Counted from the first letter of the stretch, positions 19,933 through 27,896 are shown. The stretch is 64,000 nt of DNA from Tsukamurella pseudospumae (GCF_001575205.1 NZ_LSRE01000023.1:55119-119118); one strand, 5' to 3'. The notes: generated from the letters alone by a model not told the origin. Made by a program: numbers and translations.

Positions 19933-20874
19933 TCAGTGCATGAGAAGCCGGTAGAGCTCGGTGAGCCACGGGACGGCGACGGCCACCGTGGGCACCACCA
20001 GGATCAGGCCCGCGAGCAGGTAGACCGCGCCGTTGAACATCGTGCTCGCCGGGGGCATCGACAGCCGCTCGACCCGCACGACGGTACCCGTCGACCCGAC
20101 CGCGAGAGCGCCGCGCGGGGCGGGGCTCTTCGCGCAGGTGACCAGCGCGTTGGCCAGGGGGAGCGGACCCGCGGCCGCGACGGCCTCGTCGTCGGCGAGG
20201 AGCTCGACCAGCAGCTTGACGGAGTCCAGCGCCGCCGAGGAGCGGACCAGGCGCGGGAACGCGTGGTGCACCGCGGTGAAGGCCTCGAGCACCAGGTCGT
20301 GCCGGGAGCGCAGGTGGGCGCGCTCGTGCGCCAGCACCGCGGTCAACTCCTCGTGGCTGAGCTGGGTGAGCGTGCCGACACTGAGCACCACGCGATGCCG
20401 CAGCCCGGGCAGACAGTAGGCGAGCGGCTCGTCGACGCCGAGCACCCGCAGGTCCGCGGCGGAGACGGGGTGGTCACCGTCGACCGCCTGGGACAGGATG
20501 TCGACGACGGTGCGGTGCCGGGCCCGGCGCCACCGCGTGCGGACGGCGAGCCGGACGGTGGAGGTGATCAGGCGCGCGCCGATGACCAGGGTGAACGCGA
20601 AGGCGATGACCGACACCGTCCACGGCACGACCCCGAGCTGGCGGATCTCGTCGATGGGGTTGGTGGTGGGGCGGCCGTCGGCACCGGGGACGAGGAGGCG
20701 GCTCGCGATGACCAGACCCGCACTGAACGCCGAGAGCACGGCGGCGAGCGCGATGGCCTGCCAGAGCACGAGGGCGGCGCGAGGGGCGCGGATCGGCCAG
20801 GCGGCCCCGGAGAGCCAGGTAGGAACCGGTCCCGCGAGCAGCAGGGCCAGCACTCCGAAGATCAGGGCCGCCAT
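19933..20874 (-). CDS. M56-family membrane metallopeptidase (BlaR1/Rv1845c-like)
   Basis: 313 residues. Two N-terminal hydrophobic segments, two in the middle (about residues 38-62 and 85-110) and a C-terminal one (about 280-305) frame a zinc-protease motif: AVLAHERAHLRSRHD (HERAH, about residue 180). There is no sensor penicillin-binding domain, so this is the short BlaR-like form paired with BlaI in mycobacteria. It is expected to release BlaI repression by proteolysis in response to an envelope or redox cue (inference). It starts 18 bases after blaI. A TAGGCT seven bases before ATG 20874 might be a second promoter. Confidence 0.88.
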   Translation of the reverse strand: MAALIFGVLALLLAGPVPTWLSGAAWPIRAPRAALVLWQAIALAAVLSAFSAGLVIASRLLVPGADGRPTTNPIDEIRQLGVVPWTVSVIAFAFTLVIGARLITSTVRLAVRTRWRRARHRTVVDILSQAVDGDHPVSAADLRVLGVDEPLAYCLPGLRHRVVLSVGTLTQLSHEELTAVLAHERAHLRSRHDLVLEAFTAVHHAFPRLVRSSAALDSVKLLVELLADDEAVAAAGPLPLANALVTCAKSPAPRGALAVGSTGTVVRVERLSMPPASTMFNGAVYLLAGLILVVPTVAVAVPWLTELYRLLMH

Positions 20875-20892
20875 GGGCTTGAGCCTACTGGT

Positions 20893-21291
20893 TCAGGACG
20901 ACCGCGTGGGACGCTCGGCGGCGGGGTCGACCCCGGCCTCCAGCTTGGCGAGCGCGCGGCGCAGCGCCTCGGCCTCGTCGGCACCGACGCGCTCGACGAA
21001 GTGGACGAGAGCCGCCTCGCGGGAGCTCTCCGCCTGCGCGAGTGCGTCGAACATGAGGTCCGCGACGAGTTCCTCGCGGCCGAAGGTCGCGGCGTAACGA
21101 TGCGCCCGATCGGTGCGGATCTGCGTGACCAACTTCTTCTTCGCCAACCGCTGCAGCACCGTCATCACGGTCGTGTACGCGAGTTCACGGTCAGCGGAGA
21201 GCGATTCGTGCACCTGTCGCACGGTTTGCGGTTCGGTGGACGCCCACAGGTGGTCCATGACCGCGCGCTCGAGATCTCCCAATGCCGCCAT
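20893..21291 (-). CDS. blaI: BlaI/MecI/CopY-family repressor
   Basis: 132 residues. The winged-helix N-terminus reads MAALGDLERAVMDHLWASTEPQTVRQVHESLSADRELAYTTVMTVLQRLAKKKLVTQIRTDRAHRYAA, typical of BlaI. The C-terminal half (REELVADLMFDAL ... ALVHFVERVGADEAEALRRAL) is the dimerisation region cleaved in BlaI-type regulators. ATG 21291 with GGAG fits the family start; longer readings add unrelated residues. It is first in an operon with the M56 protease. A 17-base dyad, TACGACAGGCTGTCGTA at 21325-21341, lies 34 bases before the start and is the likely auto-operator. The M. tuberculosis counterpart is Rv1846c. Confidence 0.93.
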   Translation of the reverse strand: MAALGDLERAVMDHLWASTEPQTVRQVHESLSADRELAYTTVMTVLQRLAKKKLVTQIRTDRAHRYAATFGREELVADLMFDALAQAESSREAALVHFVERVGADEAEALRRALAKLEAGVDPAAERPTRSS

Positions 21292-21324
21292 TGCTCCGAT
21301 TCTACCCGGGATGGTCCACGCCGC

Positions 21325-21341
21325 TACGACAGGCTGTCGTA
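21325..21341. promoter_or_regulatory. Probable BlaI operator (perfect dyad)
   Basis: TACGACA-GGC-TGTCGTA has perfect 7-bp arms and lies in the blaI leader or promoter. BlaI/MecI proteins bind TACA/TGTA-type dyads, so autoregulation is likely. The neighbouring small-RNA promoter begins 24 bases further on and could also feel binding. Confidence 0.65.
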
Positions 21342-21364
21342 ATCCACGCCACATCAATGAGGGC

Positions 21365-21394
21365 TTGCTAAGTTAGGGGAGGCTGTCCTAGAGT
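21365..21394 (+). promoter_or_regulatory. Promoter with IdeR-box-like element
   Basis: TTGCTA (21365-21370) and TAGAGT (21389-21394) are 18 nt apart, a good sigma-A promoter. Over the spacer and -10 lies TTAGGGGAGGCTGTCCTAG (21373-21391), which matches 14 of 19 positions of the IdeR/DtxR consensus TTAGGTTAGSCTAACCTAA as I recall it. Iron-loaded IdeR bound here would block the promoter. Confidence 0.6.
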
Positions 21395-21400
21395 GAGTCA

Positions 21401-21526
21401 CGTCGCCGAGAGCGACACGAGATCCACATCGGACCGGTTCGCGAACTGAGGGCTGCAGTAATCCGCCCGGTCTGTGCCAAGGCGGGTCCGGGGATGGCTG
21501 AGCCCCGGGCCCGCCGCTCTCGTTTT
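21401..21526 (+). ncRNA. Candidate MrsI-like iron-regulated small RNA
   Basis: About 125 nt from the predicted start (near 21401) to the end of an intrinsic terminator, with no convincing reading frame. Hairpins: GTCGC/GCGAC at 21402-21416, a longer-range GACCGG (21432-21437) with CCGGTC (21467-21472), and the terminator. The segment between holds CGCGAACTGAGGGCTGCAG, a possible exposed pairing region. In M. tuberculosis the IdeR-controlled sRNA MrsI (ncRv11846) lies between Rv1846c (blaI) and Rv1847 (thioesterase); here the same two neighbours flank it. Position, promoter box and terminator all agree; sequence homology to MrsI has not been tested. Confidence 0.65.
21481..21526 (+). terminator. 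Intrinsic terminator of the small RNA
   Basis: Arms 21481-21493 and 21503-21515 pair over 13 bp (one T-G wobble) around a nine-base loop and are followed by GCTCTCGTTTT. It is one of the few hairpins in the window with a T-run, and it ends a region with no upstream coding gene on this strand. Confidence 0.85.
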
Positions 21527-21551
21527 CAGCGGCGATCGCTCCGCGGGGCGG

Positions 21552-21779
21552 TCAGTCCTTCGGCATCACGAGCCAGAGCAGCAGGTAGAGCAGGAACTGC
21601 GGACCCGGCAGGAGGCAGGACACCACGAACAGCACGCGCACGAGGGTGGCGTCGATCCCGAAGTAGCGGGCGATGCCGGCGCACACGCCGCCGATCCAGT
21701 TGTTCTGCAAGTCGCGGGCGAAGCGCTTCTGAGGTGCCGGGGTGTAGGGGGACTGGGTGAAGGGCGTGTTCTCGGTCAT
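21552..21779 (-). CDS. PspC-domain small membrane protein
   Basis: 75 residues. After a 20-residue polar start, the PspC domain reads NNWIGGVCAGIARYFGIDATLVRVLFVVSCLLPGPQFLLYLLLWLVMPKD, nearly the whole of the family consensus. In enterobacteria PspC works with PspB in phage-shock signalling; in actinobacteria single-domain forms are common and their partners are unclear. GGAG lies three bases before ATG 21779. It is convergent with the small-RNA terminator on the opposite strand and divergent from the thioesterase gene. Confidence 0.9.
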   Translation of the reverse strand: MTENTPFTQSPYTPAPQKRFARDLQNNWIGGVCAGIARYFGIDATLVRVLFVVSCLLPGPQFLLYLLLWLVMPKD

Positions 21780-21878
21780 GACTCCACGATGCCGTCCGCC
21801 GGGCCCGTCCCGCATCGGGGTCTTCCCGGAATCCGGCCCGGAGATCGACACGGCGGTGCGTCGCCCTAGGGTGGGTTC

Positions 21879-22304
21879 ATGACGCAACCGACCCCCGGAC
21901 AGCAGCAGGTCATCGACGGGATCCAGGCCCAGGGCACAGCCGGCTTCGACTCGCTCCTCGGCCTCGAGTACACCGCGCTCACGCCCGACGGCGTCCGGGC
22001 GACGCTCACCCTGCGCCCCGAGCTGCACCAGCCCTTCGGAATCACCCACGGCGGCGTGTACTGCGCGATCGTGGAGTCGGTCGCCAGCGTGTCGGGCGTG
22101 ATCTGGCTCGGCGGCAGCGGTCACGTCGTCGGCGTGAACAACAACACCGACTTCCTCCGCGCCCTCTCCAGCGGCGTGCTGTCGATTCGCAGCACCCCCA
22201 TCCACCGGGGCCGCCGGCAGCAGCTGTGGCTCGTCGAGATCGACTCCGAGGACGGCAAGGCCGTCGCGCGCGGGCAGGTCCGGCTGCAGAACATCGAGGC
22301 GTAG
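21879..22304 (+). CDS. PaaI-family hotdog thioesterase (Rv1847-like)
   Basis: 141 residues. The hotdog fold is clear, with the catalytic-helix motif HQPFGITHGGVYCAIVESVAS and the closing strands LSIRSTPIHRGRRQQLWLVEI and KAVARGQVRLQNIE. PaaI-type enzymes hydrolyse acyl-CoA thioesters; the substrate is not evident. There is no SD; TAGGGT (21867-21872) ends six bases before ATG 21879, so a leaderless message is likely. Its place beside blaI matches Rv1847. Confidence 0.9.
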   Translation: MTQPTPGQQQVIDGIQAQGTAGFDSLLGLEYTALTPDGVRATLTLRPELHQPFGITHGGVYCAIVESVASVSGVIWLGGSGHVVGVNNNTDFLRALSSGVLSIRSTPIHRGRRQQLWLVEIDSEDGKAVARGQVRLQNIEA

Positions 22305-22307
22305 CAG

Positions 22308-23039
22308 CTAGCGGTTGGACCACGCGGCCACCGTGTCGCCCGCGGCATCCCGTCGTACCAGCGCGATGTCCGAGCGGCCCGACTGGTTCGCGGCCCAGTG
22401 CAGCGCGGACCAGTCGAACGCCGATGCGGGCAGGATGACGCGGTAGGGCAGGTCGGCCAGGACCTCCCCGTCCTTGGTCGGCATCGCGTCCGCGGGCGCG
22501 TCGGCACGCGTTCGGACACCGATCTCGACGGTGTCGCCGCGCTCGGCGACCACGAACGCGTCGACGTTCCCCCACGGGACGACCGAGCGGCGCACCCGCA
22601 CGTCCTCGGCGGACGCCTGGAACAGCGTGGCGGACGCCACGTGCTGGCCGATCACTGCCACCATCCCGGCGATGAACAGCGGCCGGGCGGCGACGCCGAG
22701 GCCGGCCTTGTCCAGCAGGTACGCGGCACCCGCGAACACGACGGTGCCCGCGACGAGCTTCGCAGCCAGCCGCAGCGGCGCGTAGGAGACCGTGACGTGG
22801 TAGCGGGCCCGCGCCAGCAGGGTGCGGGAGCCGAAACCTGCGGCGACGCAGACCGCCGCAGCGATCACCGCGAGCGACCACGCGCCCGGGCCGCCCTCGT
22901 CGAGCGCGAACAGGAGCGTCACGACGGCGACGATCCCGGCGAGGATCGAGACCAGTTGCACGGGCTTGCCCACACCGGCGGCCTTGCGCATGCTGCGGAC
23001 CGCCGCGTCGTGCGAGACGGGAGCTGTGGAGTCGGGCAC
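22308..23039 (-). CDS. Hypothetical four-helix membrane protein
   Basis: 243 residues. Hydrophobic segments at about residues 27-45, 52-70, 88-106 and 116-134, then a soluble C-terminal part with VRRSVVPWGNVDAFVVAERGDTVEIGVRT and YRVILPASAFDWSALHWAANQS. The soluble part reads like a PH/YcxB-type beta domain, but this is an impression. GTG 23039 has AGGAGG four bases upstream. It converges on the thioesterase gene with three bases between stops. No function assigned. Confidence 0.65.
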   Translation of the reverse strand: MPDSTAPVSHDAAVRSMRKAAGVGKPVQLVSILAGIVAVVTLLFALDEGGPGAWSLAVIAAAVCVAAGFGSRTLLARARYHVTVSYAPLRLAAKLVAGTVVFAGAAYLLDKAGLGVAARPLFIAGMVAVIGQHVASATLFQASAEDVRVRRSVVPWGNVDAFVVAERGDTVEIGVRTRADAPADAMPTKDGEVLADLPYRVILPASAFDWSALHWAANQSGRSDIALVRRDAAGDTVAAWSNR

Positions 23040-23109
23040 GGTGCCTCCTGGGAGTCGGAATCTCTTCGAGCACCGTAGGACCGTGCGCTTGCGCCGGAGT
23101 TGCGGCTCG

Positions 23110-24168
23110 CTAGCCCCGGGCTCGTCGACGACGATCGATCACGGCCGCTCCGCCGACCAGGAACGCGATGCCCGCCAGGGCGCCGACCGCCGTGAGCATC
23201 GTGGTGAGGGCGGTCCGGCCGTCCGCGACGTATTCGACGTCCACGCGCTGGTAGGGCTCGTCGGTGGCCGCCCGGCTGAAGCGGAAGTCGGTGGTGATGG
23301 ACTCGGGGGCCGCTTCGGTGGTGATCCGGGTGAGGTAGTCGCCCACGCCGGCGGACAGCTCCGTCAGACGCGGGTCATGGGTCGCAGCTCCGATCCGGCC
23401 GGCGAACTCGAGCGTCGTATCCTGGCGGCCGCGGTCGGCGTCGGTGCGCTCCACTCTGTGGTGCCCCAACGCGTAGACGGTGACGCGCTGGCTCTGGCGG
23501 GCCGCCCGGGACATGCGCATGGGGTAGACGAGCTCGGTGCTCGGGAAGGTGAGCCGGACCGGCTTGAGCCCGCCGCGCAGGTCGTCGCCGACGAGGCGCA
23601 GTGCCACGAAGGACCATCCGTCGGCCACGTATCCGGTCAGGGTGGCCGCAACCTCGGCGCGCAGCGCGAAGCCGTTGTCGGAGAGCCAGCGCTGCAGCCC
23701 CGGGGCGTCGCCGCCGCGGAGCGTCACCGCCTCGATCGGGCCTATCCGGACCCGGCCGAGCACCTCGGGGGCGCCGGGGTTACCGGCCCCCATGAGCGGG
23801 ATGAGGTTCGGGAAGCCGAACAGCCTGCGCCGCGTGTCGACGCGGGGTTTGGTGATCCACCCCAGCTCGGTGAACGTCTCCGCCGTGCCGCCGCTGACGG
23901 TGGCCGGGGCGGGCGTCGGTACGACCAACGCGCCGCGGTCGCCGGCGGACTGAAGCGCGAGGCGCATCTCGATGGTTTCGGTCCGGCCGTCTCCGCTCAC
24001 CAGCGCGATCTCCTGCGTGGCGGTGGCGTCCACCCCGTCGGGCATCGCCGGTGCGCCGCACGCGCACGCGGACGCGGTCGGTGCGGAGACGAGGCAGGTG
24101 GCCGCGAGGAGGGCGACGAGCGCCGTTCGGCAGAGCCGCGACCACGGCGATGTCGAATACTGTGCCAT
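23110..24168 (-). CDS. DUF2330 secreted or membrane-anchored protein
   Basis: 352 residues. A signal peptide (about 1-34) is followed by ACACGAPAMPDG, the Cys-rich start typical of DUF2330 proteins. The body contains RGALVVPTPAPATVSGG, ELGWITKPRVDTRRR and SFVALRLVGDDLRGGLKPVRLTFPSTELVYPMRMSR, also family-like. A membrane segment near the C-terminus (TTMLTAVGALAGIAFLVGGAAVI) and a basic tail suggest anchoring with the domain outside. TACACT (24180-24175) ends six bases before ATG 24168, so the message is probably leaderless. Role unknown. Confidence 0.75.
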   Translation of the reverse strand: MAQYSTSPWSRLCRTALVALLAATCLVSAPTASACACGAPAMPDGVDATATQEIALVSGDGRTETIEMRLALQSAGDRGALVVPTPAPATVSGGTAETFTELGWITKPRVDTRRRLFGFPNLIPLMGAGNPGAPEVLGRVRIGPIEAVTLRGGDAPGLQRWLSDNGFALRAEVAATLTGYVADGWSFVALRLVGDDLRGGLKPVRLTFPSTELVYPMRMSRAARQSQRVTVYALGHHRVERTDADRGRQDTTLEFAGRIGAATHDPRLTELSAGVGDYLTRITTEAAPESITTDFRFSRAATDEPYQRVDVEYVADGRTALTTMLTAVGALAGIAFLVGGAAVIDRRRRARG

Positions 24169-24212
24169 CGATGCAGTGTAGCGTCGATATCGATCGAGTC
24201 GCCGGAAACGGG

Positions 24213-24244
24213 ACGAGCGCGCTCCCGATCGGGAGCGCGCTCGT
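24213..24244. terminator. 32-nt perfect palindrome behind ndh
   Basis: Positions 24213-24228 and 24229-24244 are perfect complements, giving a long GC-rich cruciform just after the ndh stop and before the DUF2330 promoter. The tail on the ndh strand is CCCGTTTCC, only weakly T-rich. Confidence 0.7.
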
Positions 24245-24265
24245 TCATCCTGTGCGGGGCCGGTG

Positions 24266-25726
24266 TCAGCCGGCCTTCTCGGCCTTCTCGGCCTCGGCCG
24301 ACGGTGCGCCCGGGGCCTCCACCTGGATGTCCGCCTTGGGTGCGGACTTCGGGAGCGCCTTGGTGGGCGAGCTGGTGTGCACCGGCGGGATCGCCGGCTT
24401 GGCACCGGTCTGCAGCGCGTCGAGCGCCGTGCGCGCGTACACCTGCTGCTCGGTGATCGTCATCTGGCCGCGCTTGTTGGTCAGGAAGGTGATGGCCCAC
24501 GAGGTCAGCGTGATGACGCGGTTCTGGTAGCCGACGATGTACCAGAGGTGGAGCGCGAGCCAGCCGAGCCAGGCGAGGAAGCCACCGAACTCGAGCTTGC
24601 CGACCTTCGCCACGGCGCTCGCGCGCGAGACGGTGGCCATCGAGCCCTTGTCGAAGTACTTGAAGGGCTTGCGCTCGGCCGGGGTCTGGCCCTTGAGGCC
24701 GGCTTCGATCGCCTTGGCCGCGTAGGTAGCGCCCTGGATGGCGCCCTGCGCCATGCCCGGCACACCGTCGACCAGCATCATGTCGCCGACGACGAAGACA
24801 TTCGGGTTGCCGGGGATCGTGAGGTCCGGCAGGACCTTGACGCGGCCCGCGCGGTCGGTCTCGGCGCCGGACTGGTCCGCGAGGACCTTGCCCAGCTTGC
24901 TCGCGGCGACGCCGGCCGACCACACCTTGCACTGCGCCTCGATGCGCCGCTGGGTGCCGTCCTTCTCCTTGACGACGAGGCCGTCCGCGTCGACGTCGAC
25001 GACCATCGCGTTGAGCTGGATCTCGACGCCCATCTTCTCGAGCCGCTTGGCCGCCATGGTGCCGAGCTTCTCGCCCATCGGGGGGAGCACGGCCGGCGCG
25101 GCGTCCAGCAGGATCACGCGCGCCTCGGTGGGGTCGATGTTGCGGAACGCCCCCTTGAGCGTGTTGTCCGACATCTCCGCGATCTGCCCGGCCAGCTCGA
25201 CCCCGGTGGGGCCGGCGCCGATCACCACGAAGGTGAGCAGGCGCATGCGCTCCTCGTGGTCGTTGGACAGTTCGGCCTGCTCGAAGGCGCCGAGGATGCG
25301 GCCGCGCAGCTCGAGCGCGTCGTCGATGGTCTTCATGCCCGGCGCGAACTCGGCGAACTGGTCGTTGCCGAAGTAGGACTGGTCGGCGCCCGCCGCGACG
25401 ATGAGGCTGTCGAACGGGGTGATCGTCTCGCGCTCGAGCAGGTGGCTCGTGACGGTGCGGTTCTCGAGGTCGATGTCGGAGACCTCGCCCAGCAGCACCT
25501 CGGCGTTGCGCTGCTTGCGCAGGATCATCCGGGTCGCGGGAGCGATCTCACCCTCGGAGAGGATGCCGGTCGCGACCTGGTAGAGCAGCGGCTGGAACAG
25601 GTGGTGAGTGGTCTTCGCGATCATCGTCACGTCGACGTCCGCGCGCTTGAGGGCCCGGGTGCCGAACAGGCCGCCGAAGCCCGAACCGATGACGACCACC
25701 CTGTGGCGGTGCGTTCCGTCGCTCAT
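24266..25726 (-). CDS. ndh: Type II NADH dehydrogenase
   Basis: 486 residues. NDH-2 oxidises NADH and reduces menaquinone at the cytoplasmic membrane face without pumping protons. Two dinucleotide folds are visible: VVVIGSGFGGLFG (FAD, about residues 9-21) and LTFVVIGAGPTGVELAG (NADH, about 164-180). The quinone-side motif MAQGAIQGATYAAKAI and FAD-binding NPNVFVVGDMM follow. The C-terminal hydrophobic helix (FGGFLAWLGWLALHLWYIVGYQN) anchors it. The tail beyond residue 440 is Ala/Pro/Lys-rich. M. tuberculosis Rv1854c is the same gene in the same neighbourhood. GGAGC and GAGAG precede ATG 25726. Confidence 0.97.
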   Translation of the reverse strand: MSDGTHRHRVVVIGSGFGGLFGTRALKRADVDVTMIAKTTHHLFQPLLYQVATGILSEGEIAPATRMILRKQRNAEVLLGEVSDIDLENRTVTSHLLERETITPFDSLIVAAGADQSYFGNDQFAEFAPGMKTIDDALELRGRILGAFEQAELSNDHEERMRLLTFVVIGAGPTGVELAGQIAEMSDNTLKGAFRNIDPTEARVILLDAAPAVLPPMGEKLGTMAAKRLEKMGVEIQLNAMVVDVDADGLVVKEKDGTQRRIEAQCKVWSAGVAASKLGKVLADQSGAETDRAGRVKVLPDLTIPGNPNVFVVGDMMLVDGVPGMAQGAIQGATYAAKAIEAGLKGQTPAERKPFKYFDKGSMATVSRASAVAKVGKLEFGGFLAWLGWLALHLWYIVGYQNRVITLTSWAITFLTNKRGQMTITEQQVYARTALDALQTGAKPAIPPVHTSSPTKALPKSAPKADIQVEAPGAPSAEAEKAEKAG

Positions 25727-25798
25727 TACTCTCGTTGCTCCTGGTATCGCGTCGTAGCCGGGGTCCCCGGCATGTGCAGTCCTACCGTAGTCCCCTGC

Positions 25799-26368
25799 TC
25801 AACTCTCGTCGCGACGCCCGCCCGAACCCGTGGCGCGGCGCTCCCGATAGGCGGCCACGTGCGTCCGGTTCCCGCAGTTCCCCTCGGTGCAGAAGCGCCG
25901 GGAACGGTTCTTCGACAGGTCGACGAGAACTCTGTCACAGTCGTCGGCCGCGCAGGTCTTGAGGCGGTCCACGCTGCCGCTGCGGACCAGGTCGACGAGG
26001 GCCATCGCGAACTCGGCGCGCATCCGGACCGGGAGCGGGGCGTCGTCGGGGGTGAAGTGCAGGTGCCAGTCCCAGGCGCCGTGCCGGGTGAGGCGCGGTT
26101 GCTGCGGCGTGGCGGCCAGCATCTCGTTGACCAGCCGGGCGACCTCGTCGGGGTGGCCGGCGGCCCACGCGTCCGCCAGCTCGGCGCGCAGCTCGTGGAT
26201 GGGTGCCAGGTCCTTCGTCTCCGCGGAGCTCCAGCCGGTGAACTCGTGCTGCCGCAGGTACTCCTTCAGCGCCGTGGCGGTGCCGAGCCTTTCCTCCTGT
26301 CCGTAGTCGGTGTTCACGAGGTCGGCGGCCATGATCAACGAGGGCTCGGTGTCATGTGCGAATTTCAT
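25799..26368 (-). CDS. CGNR zinc-finger regulator
   Basis: 189 residues. The N-terminal ABATE-like domain (LIMAADLVNTDY ... LRAELADAWAAG) is followed by the C-terminal CGNR zinc finger: CAADDCDRVLVDLSKNRSRRFCTEGNCGNRTHVAAYRERR, with four cysteines in place. Such proteins are presumed transcription regulators. ATG 26368 follows TAAGGAG at proper distance. It is divergent from an EamA transporter, and a 17-base direct repeat lies across the shared promoter region, one copy over this gene's SD and start. Autoregulation and control of the transporter are inferred. Confidence 0.85.
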   Translation of the reverse strand: MKFAHDTEPSLIMAADLVNTDYGQEERLGTATALKEYLRQHEFTGWSSAETKDLAPIHELRAELADAWAAGHPDEVARLVNEMLAATPQQPRLTRHGAWDWHLHFTPDDAPLPVRMRAEFAMALVDLVRSGSVDRLKTCAADDCDRVLVDLSKNRSRRFCTEGNCGNRTHVAAYRERRATGSGGRRDES

Positions 26369-26426
26369 TTGACTCCTTACGGCCGGTGCCGCTACTGTCA
26401 CTAGCGTACTTCATTTGACTCCTTAC
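26364..26426. repeat. Direct repeat in CGNR/EamA divergent promoter
   Basis: TTCATTTGACTCCTTAC occurs at 26364-26380 and 26410-26426, same orientation, 46 bases apart. Candidate -10 boxes lie between them: TACTGT (26393-26398, plus) and TACGCT (26408-26403, minus). Each copy therefore sits just inside one transcript, as expected for operators. Confidence 0.6.
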
Positions 26427-26452
26427 TGATGGCTCGAACACGGAGGTGACGC

Positions 26453-27472
26453 ATGGGTCGGGGTATCGCTATTGCACTGGTGTCGGGCTTCGCGTTCGCG
26501 ATGTCCGGCCCATTCGGCAAGCCGCTGCTCGCCGCCGGTTGGAGCCCGGCCGGCGTGGTGCTCGTGCGCATCTGGATCGCGGCGATCGTCACGCTGGTCC
26601 CGATGCTGATCTTCGCCCGCGCGCGGCTCGCCACGCTGCGGCACGCGCCCTTCACGGTCCTCGCGTACGGCCTGCTCGCGGTGCTCGGCGTGCAGCTCGC
26701 GTACTTCAACGCGATCGCGCACATGTCGGTGACGGTCGCCCTGCTCATCGAGTTCTCCGCACCGCTACTGGTGCTGTTGTACCTGTGGGCCCGGTTCGGG
26801 AAGCGCCCGACGGTGCGCACCGCTCTCGGTGCGGCCCTGGCGGTCGCGGGGTTGATCGCGGTCGTGGGTGCGGCATCGGGCGGTGCGGTCGTCTCGCCGA
26901 TCGGCCTGGCCTGGGCGTTCGTGTCGCTGGTGGGCCTCGCGGCGTACTTCCTTCTGGCCGAGGACGGTACTCGTGCCGACGACCTCGAGGTCGAGGGCGC
27001 GGACGGTGCGAAGCCCGCCGTGGACCAACTCGCCCTCGCGGCCGGCGGCCTGCTCGTGGGTGCGGTCGTGCTGTCGCTGACCTCGCTGGCCGGACTCACT
27101 CCGGTGCGGATCTCGACCCAACCCGTGGTCCTGGGCGGCCTCGGCACGACGCCGTGGTGGGTGCCCGCCGTCGTCATCGGCGCGGTCGCCACGGGCCTGG
27201 CGTACGTCGCCGGCATCGTCGCGATCAACCTGGTCGGCCCGACGCTCGCGTCCTTCCTCGGGTTCTCCGAGGTCATCGCGTCCGGCGTGGTGGCCTGGCT
27301 GATGCTGGGGGAGGCGCTCACGCCCCTGCAGATCGTGGGCGCCGTGGCGATCGTCGCCGGCGTGATCGCCGTCAAGCGGGGCGAGCGTCGCGATCCGGAC
27401 GAGTCCGGGCGGCCCGTCGCTCCAGCCAGTCCGCACGATGGATCTCGTACTCGACCCGTGCGTACGGCGTGA
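26453..27472 (+). CDS. EamA-family (DMT) transporter
   Basis: 339 residues with ten hydrophobic segments in two EamA repeats (about residues 5-140 and 150-310), e.g. VSGFAFAMSGPFGKPLL, LLIEFSAPLLVLLYLW and AINLVGPTLASFLGFSEVIASGVVAWLMLGEALTPLQIVGAVAIVAGVIAVK. The second half begins with a charged loop (AEDGTRADDLEVEGADGAKPAVDQ). Family members export metabolites or amino acids; the substrate is unknown. GGAGGTG precedes ATG 26453. Control by the divergent CGNR protein is likely. The 3' end overlaps the opposite acetyltransferase gene by 101 bases. Confidence 0.9.
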   Translation: MGRGIAIALVSGFAFAMSGPFGKPLLAAGWSPAGVVLVRIWIAAIVTLVPMLIFARARLATLRHAPFTVLAYGLLAVLGVQLAYFNAIAHMSVTVALLIEFSAPLLVLLYLWARFGKRPTVRTALGAALAVAGLIAVVGAASGGAVVSPIGLAWAFVSLVGLAAYFLLAEDGTRADDLEVEGADGAKPAVDQLALAAGGLLVGAVVLSLTSLAGLTPVRISTQPVVLGGLGTTPWWVPAVVIGAVATGLAYVAGIVAINLVGPTLASFLGFSEVIASGVVAWLMLGEALTPLQIVGAVAIVAGVIAVKRGERRDPDESGRPVAPASPHDGSRTRPVRTA

Positions 27473-27896
27473 GGTCCGCATCGCCCTCGTCGCCGAGGTC
27501 GACCTCGCCCTGCAGCGACTCCCAGTCGAGCATCGCGATGTCCAGTTGGGACATCCCCAGCCCGGCGAGCACGCGCCGTGACGCGAGGTTCGACCATGCC
27601 GTGGAGGCGTAGACGCGACCGGTGAGGCCGCGCGCGAAGGCGTGGTCCACCAGGGCGTGCGCCGCCTCGGCGCAGAACCCCCGTCGACGGTGCGCCTCCG
27701 CCACCGAGTAGCTCAACTCCAGGCCGCGCGCGCTGCTGTGCCGGGAGGCGCGCAGCGCGATGCGGCCGAGCGTGCGGCGGGTGTGCCGGTCGACGATGTG
27801 GAACCGGCCGTCGAAGACGGCGGAGCCGGGGGTGCCGGCGGCAGGGGCGAGGTGGAGACGAGCCGTCTCGATGTGCGCCTGCAAATCACCCCTCAC
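27372..27896 (-). CDS. GNAT-family N-acetyltransferase (RimJ/RimL-like)
   Basis: 174 residues from GTG 27896. The acetyl-CoA motif is seen as LSYSVAEAHRRRGFCAEAAHALVDHAF, followed by RVYASTAWSNLASRRVLAGLGM, the usual Asn-containing helix of RimJ/RimL-like enzymes. The N-terminal strand ETARLHLAPA fits the family. The C-terminus is extended and Arg/Asp-rich, and is encoded antisense to the end of the EamA gene. The target could be a protein N-terminus or a small amine. Confidence 0.82.
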   Translation of the reverse strand: MRGDLQAHIETARLHLAPAAGTPGSAVFDGRFHIVDRHTRRTLGRIALRASRHSSARGLELSYSVAEAHRRRGFCAEAAHALVDHAFARGLTGRVYASTAWSNLASRRVLAGLGMSQLDIAMLDWESLQGEVDLGDEGDADLTPYARVEYEIHRADWLERRAARTRPDRDARPA

